Source: an uncultured Planktomarina sp. | GTDB lineage: Bacteria; Pseudomonadota; Alphaproteobacteria; Rhodobacterales; Rhodobacteraceae | DNA length: 64,000 nt | Assembly (NCBI GenBank): GCA_905182325.1 | Contig: CAJJBD010000029.1 | Location: forward strand, 22,645-86,644 | Direction of reading: 5' to 3' | In this document: positions 44,314 through 53,394 of the stretch, one piece after another | Layout of the letters: every line of letters begins with the position of its first letter | How positions within the stretch are numbered: the stretch's first letter is position 1 | Program-made: the position numbers and the translations under genes | The notes under the pieces: generated by a model | The model's input: only the letters and a program-made list of their open reading frames with translations | What the model was told of the DNA's origin: nothing | The model's database searches: none

Positions 44314-44473
44314 TTTACAAACTTAAACCGATCTTTGAGCAAGGTAAACAAACCAAGTACATAACAAGCTTCATAATGGATTAAACCCTATTCAAATAAT
44401 TTGATGAACTTAATAGACAGCCCTTGCCGTAGGCCATCCAGCTTTATATAGAAAGTCAATCGGAGAGCTATGC

Positions 44474-45418
44474 ATGCAACTTCAGCATCTTTTAGGGATA
44501 GAATTCCTTAATCCCCAGCAAATTAACGAAATTTTAGATTTGGCAGATCATTATGCCAATAAAAATCGAACAGCTTCCCACAACAGCAACGCTCTAGCCG
44601 GTTGCACCCAAGTAAACATGTTTTTTGAAAACTCTACCCGAACTCAAGCTAGCTTTGAAATTGCAGGCAAGCGACTAGGTGCAAGTGTAATGAACATGCC
44701 AATGGAAGCTAGCTCAATAAAAAAAGGCGAAACACTGGTTGATACTGCACTGACCCTAAATGCAATGCATCCAGATCTCTTAGTAGTAAGACATCCACAC
44801 TCAGGTGCCGTTGATCTCTTAGCACAAAAAGTGAATTGTGCTGTGGTGAACGCAGGCGACGGCAGGCACGAACACCCAACACAAGCCTTATTAGATGCCC
44901 TGACAATTCGGCGTTCAAAAGGCAGATTGCATCGCTTAAATATTGCGATTTGTGGAGATATTGCTCACAGTCGCGTTGCACGATCTAATATCATTTTACT
45001 GGGAAAAATGGAAAACCGTATACGCCTTATAGGTCCTGTAACGCTGATGCCGTCTGGAATCAGCGAATTTGGGGCTGAAGTTTATCATGATATGGAAGAA
45101 GGTCTAAAAGACGTAGACGTGGTGATGATGCTACGTTTGCAACGGGAACGCATGGATGGCAGTTTTATTCCATCAGAGCGAGAGTATTATCATCGATATG
45201 GTCTTGATGCAGGGAAATTAAGCTACGCGAAGCCTGACGCAATAGTGATGCATCCTGGCCCAATGAACCGTGGCATTGAAATTGATGGTGACATTGCTGA
45301 CGATTTAAGCCGAAGTGTTATTCAAGAACAAGTTGAGATGGGTGTAGCCGTCCGAATGGCCATAATGGATATCTTGATGCGCAATCGTATGCAGAATAAT
45401 AAAGCGATGAATAAATGA
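44474..45418 (+). CDS. pyrB: Aspartate carbamoyltransferase catalytic subunit
   Basis: Condenses carbamoyl phosphate and aspartate in pyrimidine synthesis. The 314-residue protein has the phosphate-binding [47 protein letters not shown] and [22 protein letters not shown] ribosome site is present. It is followed by a small membrane protein and a dihydroorotase-like protein in an operon with plsY. No pyrI-type regulatory subunit is seen, as expected in this group. Confidence 0.96.
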   Translation: MQLQHLLGIEFLNPQQINEILDLADHYANKNRTASHNSNALAGCTQVNMFFENSTRTQASFEIAGKRLGASVMNMPMEASSIKKGETLVDTALTLNAMHPDLLVVRHPHSGAVDLLAQKVNCAVVNAGDGRHEHPTQALLDALTIRRSKGRLHRLNIAICGDIAHSRVARSNIILLGKMENRIRLIGPVTLMPSGISEFGAEVYHDMEEGLKDVDVVMMLRLQRERMDGSFIPSEREYYHRYGLDAGKLSYAKPDAIVMHPGPMNRGIEIDGDIADDLSRSVIQEQVEMGVAVRMAIMDILMRNRMQNNKAMNK

Positions 45419-45461
45419 GCTCAACCAGCATGAATATTCACATGAAAAGACGGTTTTAAAA

Positions 45462-45563
45462 ATGACAGAGCCTAGCGACCCACGCATGTCTGGGAAAATT
45501 GCTCTATACGCACTTTTATTTGTTGCAGCACTGGTTTGCCTTATGATTTGGATTGCAGGATGA
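45462..45563 (+). CDS. 33-residue single-pass membrane protein between pyrB and pyrC-like gene
   Basis: A tiny reading frame: MTEPSDPRMSGKIALYALLF followed by VAALVCLMIWIAG. A polar N-terminus of 11 residues precedes one hydrophobic helix of about 20 residues. Its stop codon TGA overlaps the pyrC-like ATG (ATGA), the usual sign of translational coupling, and its start is 43 bases after pyrB. The ribosome site is weak (AAGACGG, rather distant). I do not recognise a family. Its position suggests it is real and expressed with the pyrimidine genes. Confidence 0.55.
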   Translation: MTEPSDPRMSGKIALYALLFVAALVCLMIWIAG

Positions 45564-46819
45564 AAGCATTTCGTATTTCTAATGTTCACCTTATTGACCC
45601 AGAGAATCAAACAGTGAACATTGGAAATATTACCGTTAAGGACGGCCTAATCGCTGTCGATGATGCTAGTGTGCCGACTATAGATGGCAAAAATAAATAT
45701 CTGGCGCCCGGGATCGTTGATGTTGGGGCGAAAGTTTGCGAACCAGGTGAGCGCCATAAGGAAAGTTTTCGCTCCGCCGGGGTTGCGGCCGCTGCCGGTG
45801 GGGTAACCACATTAGTTACAAGGCCCGACACCCAGCCCGCTATCGACAGTCCAGAAACTCTTGAATTTGCATCAAGGAGGGCATTGGCCGCATGTATTGT
45901 TAATACCTATCAAATGGCCGCGTTGACCAAAGGCAGGCTAGGTCGAGAAATGACTGAGATTAGCTTTTTGCAGGATGCAGGCGCCGTTGCATTTACTGAT
46001 TGTGATGCAGTTGTAACTGACACAAAAGTCCTATCAAGAGCTTTGACATACGCGAGCCAACTTGGCGCCCTAGTGATAGGCCACCCACAGGATCCCGGTC
46101 TGTCCAAGGGCGCTGCTGCAACATCTGGAAAATTTGCGTCTTTGCGCGCCATCCCAGCTGTATCAACAATGGCAGAAAGATTAGGTATTGAGCGCGATTT
46201 AGCTATGGTTGAGATGACAAACGTTAAATATCACGCAGACCAAATTTCTTCAGAATTATCATTACCAGCTTTAGCGCAGGCCAAGCAAAAAGGCTTGGAC
46301 GTAACCGCAGGGGTCAGCATTCATCACTTAACTCTGAATGAGTTTGACGTCGCAGACTATCGTAGTTTTTTTAAGGTTAAGCCACCCCTGCGGTCCGAAG
46401 CAGACAGGCAGGCCATGGTTGCCGCATTGGCATCTGGGTTAATTGATATTATCAGCTCTATGCACACGCCCCAAGACGAAGAGTCCAAACGACTTCCTTA
46501 CGAACAGGCCGCTTCCGGAGCTGTGGCATTAGAAACTTTATTGCCGGCCGCATTACGTTTATACCACGCCGAACAGTTAAGTCTTCCCCAACTTTTTAGC
46601 GCACTCTCACTCAATCCTGCAAAGCGATTTGGACTACCGGGTGGTACATTAGCCGAGGGAGCCCCAGCTGATTTGCTCCTTTTTGATCCTGATGTACCAT
46701 TTGTGCTAGATCGCTTTAAACTAAATTCTAAGTCAAAAAATACTCCATTTGATGGTCAAAAGATGCAAGGCATAGTTTTAGCTACCTTTGTAGCAGGCCA
46801 AAAAGTGTATGAGCGATGA
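45560..46819 (+). CDS. Dihydroorotase-like protein lacking metal-binding histidines (PyrC' type)
   Basis: Amidohydrolase-superfamily protein of 419 residues in the type I dihydroorotase family, but probably not catalytic. The canonical D-x-H-V-H-x-R-x-P-G site reads DVGAKVCEPG: both metal histidines are replaced (Gly56, Lys58) and the substrate arginine is Cys60. AAAAGGVTTLVTRPDTQP, HPQDPGLSKG and SSMHTPQDEESK are in family positions. Similar pseudo-dihydroorotases (PyrC' of Pseudomonas) are structural partners of aspartate carbamoyltransferase; the gene lies in the pyrB operon. A real dihydroorotase must be elsewhere. Often annotated simply pyrC. Confidence 0.87.
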   Translation: MKAFRISNVHLIDPENQTVNIGNITVKDGLIAVDDASVPTIDGKNKYLAPGIVDVGAKVCEPGERHKESFRSAGVAAAAGGVTTLVTRPDTQPAIDSPETLEFASRRALAACIVNTYQMAALTKGRLGREMTEISFLQDAGAVAFTDCDAVVTDTKVLSRALTYASQLGALVIGHPQDPGLSKGAAATSGKFASLRAIPAVSTMAERLGIERDLAMVEMTNVKYHADQISSELSLPALAQAKQKGLDVTAGVSIHHLTLNEFDVADYRSFFKVKPPLRSEADRQAMVAALASGLIDIISSMHTPQDEESKRLPYEQAASGAVALETLLPAALRLYHAEQLSLPQLFSALSLNPAKRFGLPGGTLAEGAPADLLLFDPDVPFVLDRFKLNSKSKNTPFDGQKMQGIVLATFVAGQKVYER

Positions 46820-47418
46820 CCCCCGAGTTAATCACGCCACCCCTGTTTTTAGCGCTTTGGGCTTTGGTGGGCTATCTTTTAGGTTCCATACCTTTTGGTT
46901 CAATCGTAACACGAGTAATGGGGCTTGGGGATTTACGGCAAATAGGTTCTGGGAATATCGGCGCCACAAACGTTTTGCGTACCGGGTCCAAGCTTGGGGC
47001 TGGGGTAACCCTTATTGCAGATGTCGGGAAAGCAAGCGCGACGGTACTTTTGGCACGTTATATAGCCGCAGAAGATGCCGCCCAATTGGCTGGGTTTGCA
47101 GCATTCCTCGGGCATTGCTACCCTATTTGGTTAAAATTTAGGGGTGGCAAAGGTGTTGCCACCTTTTTTGGATTACTATTTGCGCTATCATGGCCAATTG
47201 GATTAGTTGCCGGAGCAACTTGGTTAAGTACCGCTGCTTTATTTAAATACTCGAGCCTAGCCTCTCTTGCAGCTGCAGCCATTCTACCAATACTTGTATT
47301 ATTATTTTCTTCTAATAATTTATTTTTACTCAGCATTACGCTGATAATGTTAATATTCTGGAGACACCGAGGGAATATCATCCGCTTGTTGAATTCAGCA
47401 GAGAGTAAGATTGGTTAG
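46816..47418 (+). CDS. plsY: Glycerol-3-phosphate acyltransferase PlsY
   Basis: Integral membrane enzyme transferring acyl from acyl-phosphate to glycerol-3-phosphate, the first step of phospholipid synthesis. The 200-residue protein has five or so helices, GYLLGSIPFGSIVTRVMGL, the motif GSGNIGATNVLRTG, and FLGHCYPIWLKFRGGKGVAT. Its start overlaps the pyrC-like stop by four bases, so it is coupled to the pyrimidine genes. Ordinary sequence; ends before a small inverted repeat shared with convergent gshA. Confidence 0.95.
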   Translation: MTPELITPPLFLALWALVGYLLGSIPFGSIVTRVMGLGDLRQIGSGNIGATNVLRTGSKLGAGVTLIADVGKASATVLLARYIAAEDAAQLAGFAAFLGHCYPIWLKFRGGKGVATFFGLLFALSWPIGLVAGATWLSTAALFKYSSLASLAAAAILPILVLLFSSNNLFLLSITLIMLIFWRHRGNIIRLLNSAESKIG

Positions 47419-47438
47419 AAATAGTGATACTAATAAAT

Positions 47439-47456
47439 TTGATACCTGAGTATCAA
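47439..47456. terminator. Possible bidirectional terminator between plsY and gshA
   Basis: TTGATAC and GTATCAA form a perfect 7-bp stem with a 4-base loop in the gap between the convergent genes; A/T-rich sequence flanks both sides, better T-content on the minus strand (ATTTATT). Confidence 0.4.
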
Positions 47457-47515
47457 TTAGTTAAAACTAAAAGATTTCATCTCATTCAAATTAGGCGCAT
47501 AGTCCAAATTTAAAA

Positions 47516-48886
47516 TTAGTACGAATAGTCTTCGTAAATTTTATCTAAATTACCGTGCCAATCACCATTAAAACGCGCTAAAAGTTCATCAGCTAGTGTC
47601 ATTTCAGTTTCCAAGCTGTCACTTAAAGAATTGAGAAAATGCGTTTCGTCTGAAACTAGACCGTCCGCGCTACAACGCGCGCGAGCATTCAAACCTGCCG
47701 TTGAAACTTTAACAGCCTGCCGTGCTAACTCAATCATCTTAACACCGTTTACTTCAGCCGCTAATCCATCAACAGAACTCGCGACCCGCAGTGCCTCTCG
47801 TGTGGCAGAATCCATTCCCTTAACCAAGTCCCATGCTGCATCCAGAGAATTTTGATCATAGAGAAGTCCAACCCAAAATGCAGGTAAAGCACATAGGCGA
47901 CGCCAAGGCCCACCATCGGCACCACGCATCTCCATAAACTTCTTTATCCGCGCTTCTGGAAAAATTGTTGTCAGATGATCTGCCCAATCACTTACCGTCG
48001 GCACTTCTCCTGGTAGTGCCGGCAATCTTCCTTTTAAAAAGTCACGGAAGGACTGGCCTAACGCATTGATATATTTTCCGTTACGGTAAACAAAATACAT
48101 TGGAACATCCAAAGCATAATCGACGTAGCGTTGAAATCCCATGCCATCTTCAAAAACAAACGGCAGCATTCCAGTTCGATCTGCATCCAGATCCCGCCAA
48201 ACGCGCGAACGCCAAGATTTATGACCAGTCACCTTCCCCTCAAAAAAGGGAGAATTTGCAAACAGGGCCGTGGCCACTGGTTGAAGAGCCAAGGCAACCC
48301 TAAATTTTTGAACCATGTCTTTTTCAGAACTAAAATCTAAATTAACTTGAACGGTGCAGGTACGGCGCATCATAGTGCGGCCCATGGTTCCAACTTTATC
48401 CATATAGGCGTCCATTAGCTGATAGCGGCCTTTAGGCATCAGCTCAACGTTTTCATGCTTCCATGTAGGTGCAGCGCCCAGGCCAATAAACCCAACTCCA
48501 ATTTTGTCAGCTATTTCCTTCACTTCTTTAAGGTGTGTATTAACCTCGTCACAGGTTTCATGAATTGTTTTTAGAGGTATACCTGCCAGTTCCAAAGCCC
48601 CACCGGGTTCAAGACTGATATTTGCACCGCCTTTCGTGAGGCCAATAAAATAACCACTTTCTTCCAACGGCTCCCACCCAAACCGGTCCTTTAGGCCCAA
48701 TAAAACTGAGCGAACTGACCGCTCACCGTCATAGGGCAGTGCTTGTAATGTCTCCTTACAAAAACCAAATTTCTCGTGTTCTGTACCCACACACCAGTCG
48801 ACTTTATCTTTGTTGCCACTTTCCATATAGCCTGCAAGCTGGTCAAGATTTTCGATAGAGCCACCATCTGATTGTGGGATAGACAT
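47516..48886 (-). CDS. gshA: Glutamate-cysteine ligase (plant/alphaproteobacterial type)
   Basis: First enzyme of glutathione synthesis. The 456-residue protein belongs to the class shared by plants and alphaproteobacteria: CVGTEHEKFGFCKETLQALP, ISLEPGGALELAGIPLKTIH, MPKGRYQLMDAYMDKVGTMG, MMRRTCTVQVNLDFSSE, and GADGGPWRRLCALPAFWVGL. It starts about 70 bases before the next gene upstream on the same strand ends; no second gene of the glutathione pathway is visible here. Length is normal. Confidence 0.95.
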   Translation of the reverse strand: MSIPQSDGGSIENLDQLAGYMESGNKDKVDWCVGTEHEKFGFCKETLQALPYDGERSVRSVLLGLKDRFGWEPLEESGYFIGLTKGGANISLEPGGALELAGIPLKTIHETCDEVNTHLKEVKEIADKIGVGFIGLGAAPTWKHENVELMPKGRYQLMDAYMDKVGTMGRTMMRRTCTVQVNLDFSSEKDMVQKFRVALALQPVATALFANSPFFEGKVTGHKSWRSRVWRDLDADRTGMLPFVFEDGMGFQRYVDYALDVPMYFVYRNGKYINALGQSFRDFLKGRLPALPGEVPTVSDWADHLTTIFPEARIKKFMEMRGADGGPWRRLCALPAFWVGLLYDQNSLDAAWDLVKGMDSATREALRVASSVDGLAAEVNGVKMIELARQAVKVSTAGLNARARCSADGLVSDETHFLNSLSDSLETEMTLADELLARFNGDWHGNLDKIYEDYSY

Positions 48887-48957
48887 GGGCTTCTCCTAGA
48901 TTTTGGACGTTAACTATTAGGACAATTGGACCTTGGTTCTATTAAATCAAGGTTTAG

Positions 48958-49476
48958 TCAATGAAGCTTTGCTCGATTTCGTTGCCAAATAAGAAAGATA
49001 TCTGGATCTGTGCCTTGCATAGCGGCCTCTGCCTGCGAGTAGTTTATACCAGGCAATGCAACAAGGGCATCGAAAAGAGCATCTGTACCCTCAGCATCGC
49101 CGGGCACAGACAACATTCCATCAGGCCCATAAAATATCCATGTAACAAGGCCTTTTACACTTCGGTGCAGTTCTATTCGATCCAGCGAGTCCATTGAAAT
49201 TGATGTTTCTAAACCCCCGAAAAGGTAACTCACGCACCTTTCATCAACTTCCAATACCCCTAGACCACCACGACCATCAGGAAATTTAAAACGTCTATAG
49301 GCGTCATGCCCAACCAAAAGGCCGATAATTAAAATTACACCACCTGCAATTCTAGTTGTCCCAAAACTACTAGCTAAAATATAAACGCCAGCTATGACTA
49401 TCATAGCTGATAGAATAAATCCGCGATAATTCAGAAAATAGGAAATTGCCTCTGGTCTCACAAAGCTCATTCCCAA
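48958..49476 (-). CDS. Conserved membrane protein, two N-terminal helices
   Basis: A 172-residue protein I do not assign to a named family. Two hydrophobic helices (about residues 17-34 and 42-58) precede a cytoplasmic-type domain with VLEVDERCVSYLFGGLETSI, a LDRIELHR segment, and a terminal INYSQAEAAMQGTDPDIFLI. The domain resembles a small PH-like fold, by guess only. It overlaps the rsmE end by ten bases and lies between rsmE and gshA, a conserved Rhodobacterales position. Its function is unknown. Confidence 0.75.
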   Translation of the reverse strand: MGMSFVRPEAISYFLNYRGFILSAMIVIAGVYILASSFGTTRIAGGVILIIGLLVGHDAYRRFKFPDGRGGLGVLEVDERCVSYLFGGLETSISMDSLDRIELHRSVKGLVTWIFYGPDGMLSVPGDAEGTDALFDALVALPGINYSQAEAAMQGTDPDIFLIWQRNRAKLH

Positions 49477-50183
49477 TCTCCAATAGTAGATTGCCAGAGC
49501 GTTAGCGCGGCCACTGCCGCAGTCTCAGCACGTAAAATTCTAGGACCGAGAGCCATCCTATGCACTTGTACCATTGCTTTTAACCGTTTCCGTTCGCAGG
49601 TACTAAAACCACCTTCCGGCCCTATCAAGATGGCCCAGGGACCACTTAAACGAGATAGATCTAATGATTTACCTGAAAAGGTTTCATCACAAAACATTAT
49701 CTGGCGGTCGCCCCAAACATCCAAAACTTTTGAAAGCTTTTGCAAACCTAAAACAGCGGGTACAAAGGTACTACCACATTGTTCAGCAGCCTCAACCGCT
49801 TGGCTTTCTAACCGATCTTGCCGAATACACTCCAAATTAGTGAAATCTGTTTTGACGGGCATAATCTGCGAGGCCCCCATCTCAGTCGCCTTTTCCACGA
49901 CAAATTCACTCCGAGATTTTTTTAGGGGAGCAAACATAAGCCAAAGGTTCGGCGGCAGCATTAGTGGCTTAGACATGTTTTCACAAAGCAGAATTCCACC
50001 TTTCTTGCCTGATTGAATAACTTTTGCAGACCATTCACCATCCACTCCATTAAAGATTTCCAGTTTTTCGCCAACGCCCTTTCGCATTACCCGAAAGAGA
50101 TAATGCGATTGCTCAACAGTCAAAGGAACCAATTGCCCTATCGCCAGCGGGTGATCTACATATAAACGAATTACTGAAGCCAT
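49467..50183 (-). CDS. rsmE: 16S rRNA (uracil(1498)-N3)-methyltransferase
   Basis: SPOUT-class methyltransferase modifying U1498 of 16S rRNA. The 238-residue protein has RLYVDHPLAIGQLVPLTVEQ, SHYLFRVMRKGVGE, the KSRSEFVVEKATEMGASQI stretch, the SAM-binding knot with WAILIGPEGGFSTCERKRL and LGPRILRAETA. An in-frame ATG 21 bases upstream would overlap the divergent ubiA start; the ATG used leaves 12 bases between the two start codons. Neither has a clear ribosome site. Confidence 0.92.
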   Translation of the reverse strand: MASVIRLYVDHPLAIGQLVPLTVEQSHYLFRVMRKGVGEKLEIFNGVDGEWSAKVIQSGKKGGILLCENMSKPLMLPPNLWLMFAPLKKSRSEFVVEKATEMGASQIMPVKTDFTNLECIRQDRLESQAVEAAEQCGSTFVPAVLGLQKLSKVLDVWGDRQIMFCDETFSGKSLDLSRLSGPWAILIGPEGGFSTCERKRLKAMVQVHRMALGPRILRAETAAVAALTLWQSTIGDWE

Positions 50184-50195
50184 GGAATTGAAGAT

Positions 50196-51152
50196 ATGTC
50201 GCATAACAGAAAATCACCAGAGGGTCAGGTCACCGATGCCGTAAAAAATAATTGGGTAGATCGATTGGCGCCCCTTCCAGTCCAGCCATATTTACGGCTT
50301 TCTCGCTTAGATAGGCCAATTGGTACTTGGCTTTTATATATTCCTTGCGTTTGGGGCGTCTTACTAGCCGCATTATATGATGGAAATTTACAGCTTTGGG
50401 ACGCCTGGCTAATTCTTGCATGTGGCCTCGGCGCCTCTCTAATGCGGGGTGCAGGGTGCACATGGAACGACATAACTGATCGAAACTTTGACGCACAAGT
50501 TGAACGAACCAAGTCTCGGCCTATTCCATCAGGGCGCATCACTATAAAAAAAGCTGCCCTTTGGATGATGGTCCAGGCAGCCTTTGCATTTGGCCTTCTA
50601 ATTACATTTGGTCCAGTGGCAATTATTTTTGGTATCGCAAGTCTAAGCTTGGTAATCATTTATCCATTTGCAAAACGTTTCACGTGGTGGCCTCAAATTT
50701 TCTTAGGTTTGGCTTTTAACTGGGGAGCATTGCTGGGGTGGGTTGCCCACACTGGGAGCCTTGATTGGCCTGCTGTATTACTTTATTTTAGCGGAATTGC
50801 GTGGACCCTCTTTTATGATACTATTTATGCCCATCAGGATACAGAAGATGATGCACTAATCGGTTTAAGGTCCACTGCACGGCTTTTTGGGGATAAGACA
50901 CCATATTGGTTAACTGTATTCCTGGTTTTAACTATTTTTTTTATGATTAGCGCTCTGTTGATGGCCAATCCATTACAGTCTGGAGCTTTGGCAGTTGGCA
51001 TACTAGGACCAACTGCTTTTGGGTTTCATATGCTTTGGCAGTTGATACGGCTGAACATTAAAAGCCAAGACACCTTGTTGACCTTATTTCGTGCTAATAG
51101 GGAGGCGGGCCTCTTACCTGTGCTGTTTTTTGCCATAGCGACAATGCTATGA
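50196..51152 (+). CDS. ubiA: 4-hydroxybenzoate octaprenyltransferase
   Basis: Membrane prenyltransferase joining 4-hydroxybenzoate to the polyprenyl chain in ubiquinone synthesis. The 318-residue protein has RLDRPIGTWLLYIPCVWGV, the first aspartate motif NDITDRNFDAQVERTKSRP, and the second YDTIYAHQDTEDD, with about eight helices. Its substrate chain would come from the IspB-like synthase at 23.5 kb. The start codon is only 12 bases from that of rsmE on the other strand. Confidence 0.94.
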   Translation: MSHNRKSPEGQVTDAVKNNWVDRLAPLPVQPYLRLSRLDRPIGTWLLYIPCVWGVLLAALYDGNLQLWDAWLILACGLGASLMRGAGCTWNDITDRNFDAQVERTKSRPIPSGRITIKKAALWMMVQAAFAFGLLITFGPVAIIFGIASLSLVIIYPFAKRFTWWPQIFLGLAFNWGALLGWVAHTGSLDWPAVLLYFSGIAWTLFYDTIYAHQDTEDDALIGLRSTARLFGDKTPYWLTVFLVLTIFFMISALLMANPLQSGALAVGILGPTAFGFHMLWQLIRLNIKSQDTLLTLFRANREAGLLPVLFFAIATML

Positions 51153-51205
51153 TTGATCCTTGGCGAGTCCCACTCTAAAATGATCTGGAAGGGTAAGGAA
51201 ATCAA

Positions 51206-53068
51206 ATGAGAATCGTAACTGTGTCAATTTCTGCAGCTGCTTTTATAATTGCAGGTTTCGCATCATATTTCATGGCTGGGGTCACTGTCTTCTGGATCGA
51301 AGATATTTCAGCCAAAGCCGTGGAAAAACGGCTTGTATTGGAAGGCTTCTCTTGGGCTAGCGTGCAGACTAATGGTCTCGAGGTAATTCTAGAAGGTGAG
51401 GCTCCGTCAGAGGCGAGACGTTTTAATGCACTCGCCGCTGCGGGAGCTGTTGTAGAGGCAGCCCGTGTAATTGATAATTTTACAATTCAAGACAAAGGCT
51501 CATTAATAGCACCAAAGTTTTTGGTAGAAATATTACGAAATGATACCGGCATTTCAATAATAGGGCTTATTCCCACTTCTTCAGGCAAAAAAGATTTGAT
51601 GAAAAGAATTTCTCGTATTGCCAATAATCTGTCTGTTGCAGACTTTTTGGAAACTGCGGACTATCCCGCACCAAAAAACTGGTCTTCTGCAATTTCATTC
51701 TCACTCTTAGCACTCGAGCGCCTTGAACGCTCTAAAATATCCGTTGGACAGGGTATGGTTAAAATCGAAGGAATTGGGGATTCGCCAGAACAAAAAGCAA
51801 AATTACGAGCTGAGTTAGTACGTCGAACTCCTTCAAATATTACTTCACAAATTTTAATCAGCGCTCCCCGCCCTGTTATCACACCTTTTACACTAAAGTT
51901 TCGCATCAATGCACAAGGAGCTATGTTTGACGCTTGCTCTGCAGGCTCCACTGATGATGAAGGTTTAATATTAAATGCAGCCAGAGAGGCAGGTTTAAAG
52001 GGTTCAAAAGGTTGTCGCCAAGGTCTTGGATCTCCTTCGCCAAAATGGGGCTATGCGGCAGCACTGTCCATTAGGGCTTTGAAAAAAATAGGTCAGGGAT
52101 CAGTTGCTCTGAGCGATGCAGATATAAGTCTGACGGCAATAGCAGGTACTAACCCTATCCTTTTTGAAAAAATTACTGGTCAATTAGAGTCTGATTTACC
52201 TGGTGTTTTTGCCTTGCAAAAAACTTTACTAGTAGAATTAGATGATAATGAAGGACAAGGGCCTCCCTCAATGGTCGCTACCTTGTCACCAGAAGGACAA
52301 GTACAGGTCCGCGGGCCAGTGCTTGACGGTTTAACACAGAGCACACTCAAATCTTTTGCACATGCAACGTTTGGAACCAAAGACGTACTTCTGGCGACCA
52401 AAATTCGAGAGACCCTGCCAGCTGGTTGGTCAGTGCGAACAATGGTGAGCCTTGCCGCACTGAATAAGCTTAACTCTGGCATTGTTGAGGTTTCTCCAAA
52501 TCTAATTTCCATATCTGGCCTCACAGGAGATAAAGCTACCAGTACAAAAATCTCGCAAATATTACTCGACCGAATAGGAAATTCTGCCCTGTTTGAATTA
52601 GATGTCACTTATCTCAAAGAACTTGACCCACTTGCCCGTTTGTTAGACCAAAATGAGTGTCTACAAGAAGTCAAAGATTTAATTAAATCTAACAAAATTA
52701 CGTTCGAACCAAGCTCCACTACCCTCGATCAGAATAGCCAAAAAACCATCGTAGCAATTTCAGAAGTATTCAGCCGATGTGCAGAAGCTCCAATTGAAAT
52801 AGGTGGCCACACTGATAGCCAGGGGCGTAAAGAAATGAATTTAAACTTGAGCCAAAGCCGAGCCGATTCTGTTTTGAACGCACTTCGATCAGCAAAAGTT
52901 AAAATGAAAACCTTAACTTCCATCGGATACGGTGAATCTACACCCATCGCAGAGAATACTACCGAAGAAGGTCGAGAGGCTAACCGTAGAATTGAGTTTA
53001 GTCTTATAAAACCTGTGGCATCAACTATAGGGTTATCTACAAAAGCTGAGGAGGCTAGCAATGAATAG
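51206..53068 (+). CDS. OmpA-family envelope protein
   Basis: Envelope protein of 620 residues. An N-terminal hydrophobic segment (residues 8-30) anchors or exports it; a long periplasmic region (about 50-480) has repeated small alpha/beta units resembling BON-like modules (for example VQTNGLEVILEGEAPSEARR and LSPEGQVQVRGPVLDGLTQS); the C-terminal OmpA domain (about 490-600) has IEIGGHTDSQGRKEMNLNLS, SRADSVLNAL, IGYGESTPIAENTTEEGREA and NRRIEF, which bind peptidoglycan. A small coiled-coil gene overlaps its end by eight bases. Likely a cell wall-linked scaffold; role unknown. Confidence 0.88.
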   Translation: MRIVTVSISAAAFIIAGFASYFMAGVTVFWIEDISAKAVEKRLVLEGFSWASVQTNGLEVILEGEAPSEARRFNALAAAGAVVEAARVIDNFTIQDKGSLIAPKFLVEILRNDTGISIIGLIPTSSGKKDLMKRISRIANNLSVADFLETADYPAPKNWSSAISFSLLALERLERSKISVGQGMVKIEGIGDSPEQKAKLRAELVRRTPSNITSQILISAPRPVITPFTLKFRINAQGAMFDACSAGSTDDEGLILNAAREAGLKGSKGCRQGLGSPSPKWGYAAALSIRALKKIGQGSVALSDADISLTAIAGTNPILFEKITGQLESDLPGVFALQKTLLVELDDNEGQGPPSMVATLSPEGQVQVRGPVLDGLTQSTLKSFAHATFGTKDVLLATKIRETLPAGWSVRTMVSLAALNKLNSGIVEVSPNLISISGLTGDKATSTKISQILLDRIGNSALFELDVTYLKELDPLARLLDQNECLQEVKDLIKSNKITFEPSSTTLDQNSQKTIVAISEVFSRCAEAPIEIGGHTDSQGRKEMNLNLSQSRADSVLNALRSAKVKMKTLTSIGYGESTPIAENTTEEGREANRRIEFSLIKPVASTIGLSTKAEEASNE

Positions 53069-53390
53069 AACTGAGTTCATCATTACAACCACAGTCATTT
53101 TATTTGTGACTTTTTGTGTTGGATGGTTTACAAATTGGCTGGTGCATAGGTTCACCCGCGTAAGCCAATCTGATATTGGCGAGTTGGAAAAAATGTCTCA
53201 GTCACTGCATGATGCCGAGGAACTGCGTGATCAAGCCATCACATACCTGCAAACCCGTGAAACAGAAATGGCTTCGCAGCTGCTACAAACTGAAGCTGAA
53301 CTACGTGCCGCGATGGAAGGATTGCGTGACGCTAGGACCGAAGCCGAAGAGCTTAGAACTTATGTCGAGAAACAAAAGTCCACTAACTGA
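53061..53390 (+). CDS. Small membrane-anchored coiled-coil protein
   Basis: A 109-residue protein with one N-terminal helix (residues 8-28, ITTTVILFVTFCVGWFTNWL) followed by LVHRFTRVSQSDIGELEKM and a coiled coil with heptad-like Leu and Ala spacing (about residues 40-105, for example AELRAAMEGLRDARTEAEEL). It overlaps the OmpA-family gene by eight bases and is surely co-expressed; this pair is conserved in Rhodobacterales. No named function known to me. Convergent with moaE, four bases apart. Confidence 0.78.
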   Translation: MNRTEFIITTTVILFVTFCVGWFTNWLVHRFTRVSQSDIGELEKMSQSLHDAEELRDQAITYLQTRETEMASQLLQTEAELRAAMEGLRDARTEAEELRTYVEKQKSTN

Positions 53391-53394
53391 TTTG

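Noticed and set aside
46809..47141. Alternative plus-strand frame overlapping the start of plsY
   Set aside because: PlsY frame has all family motifs; the other frame has none.
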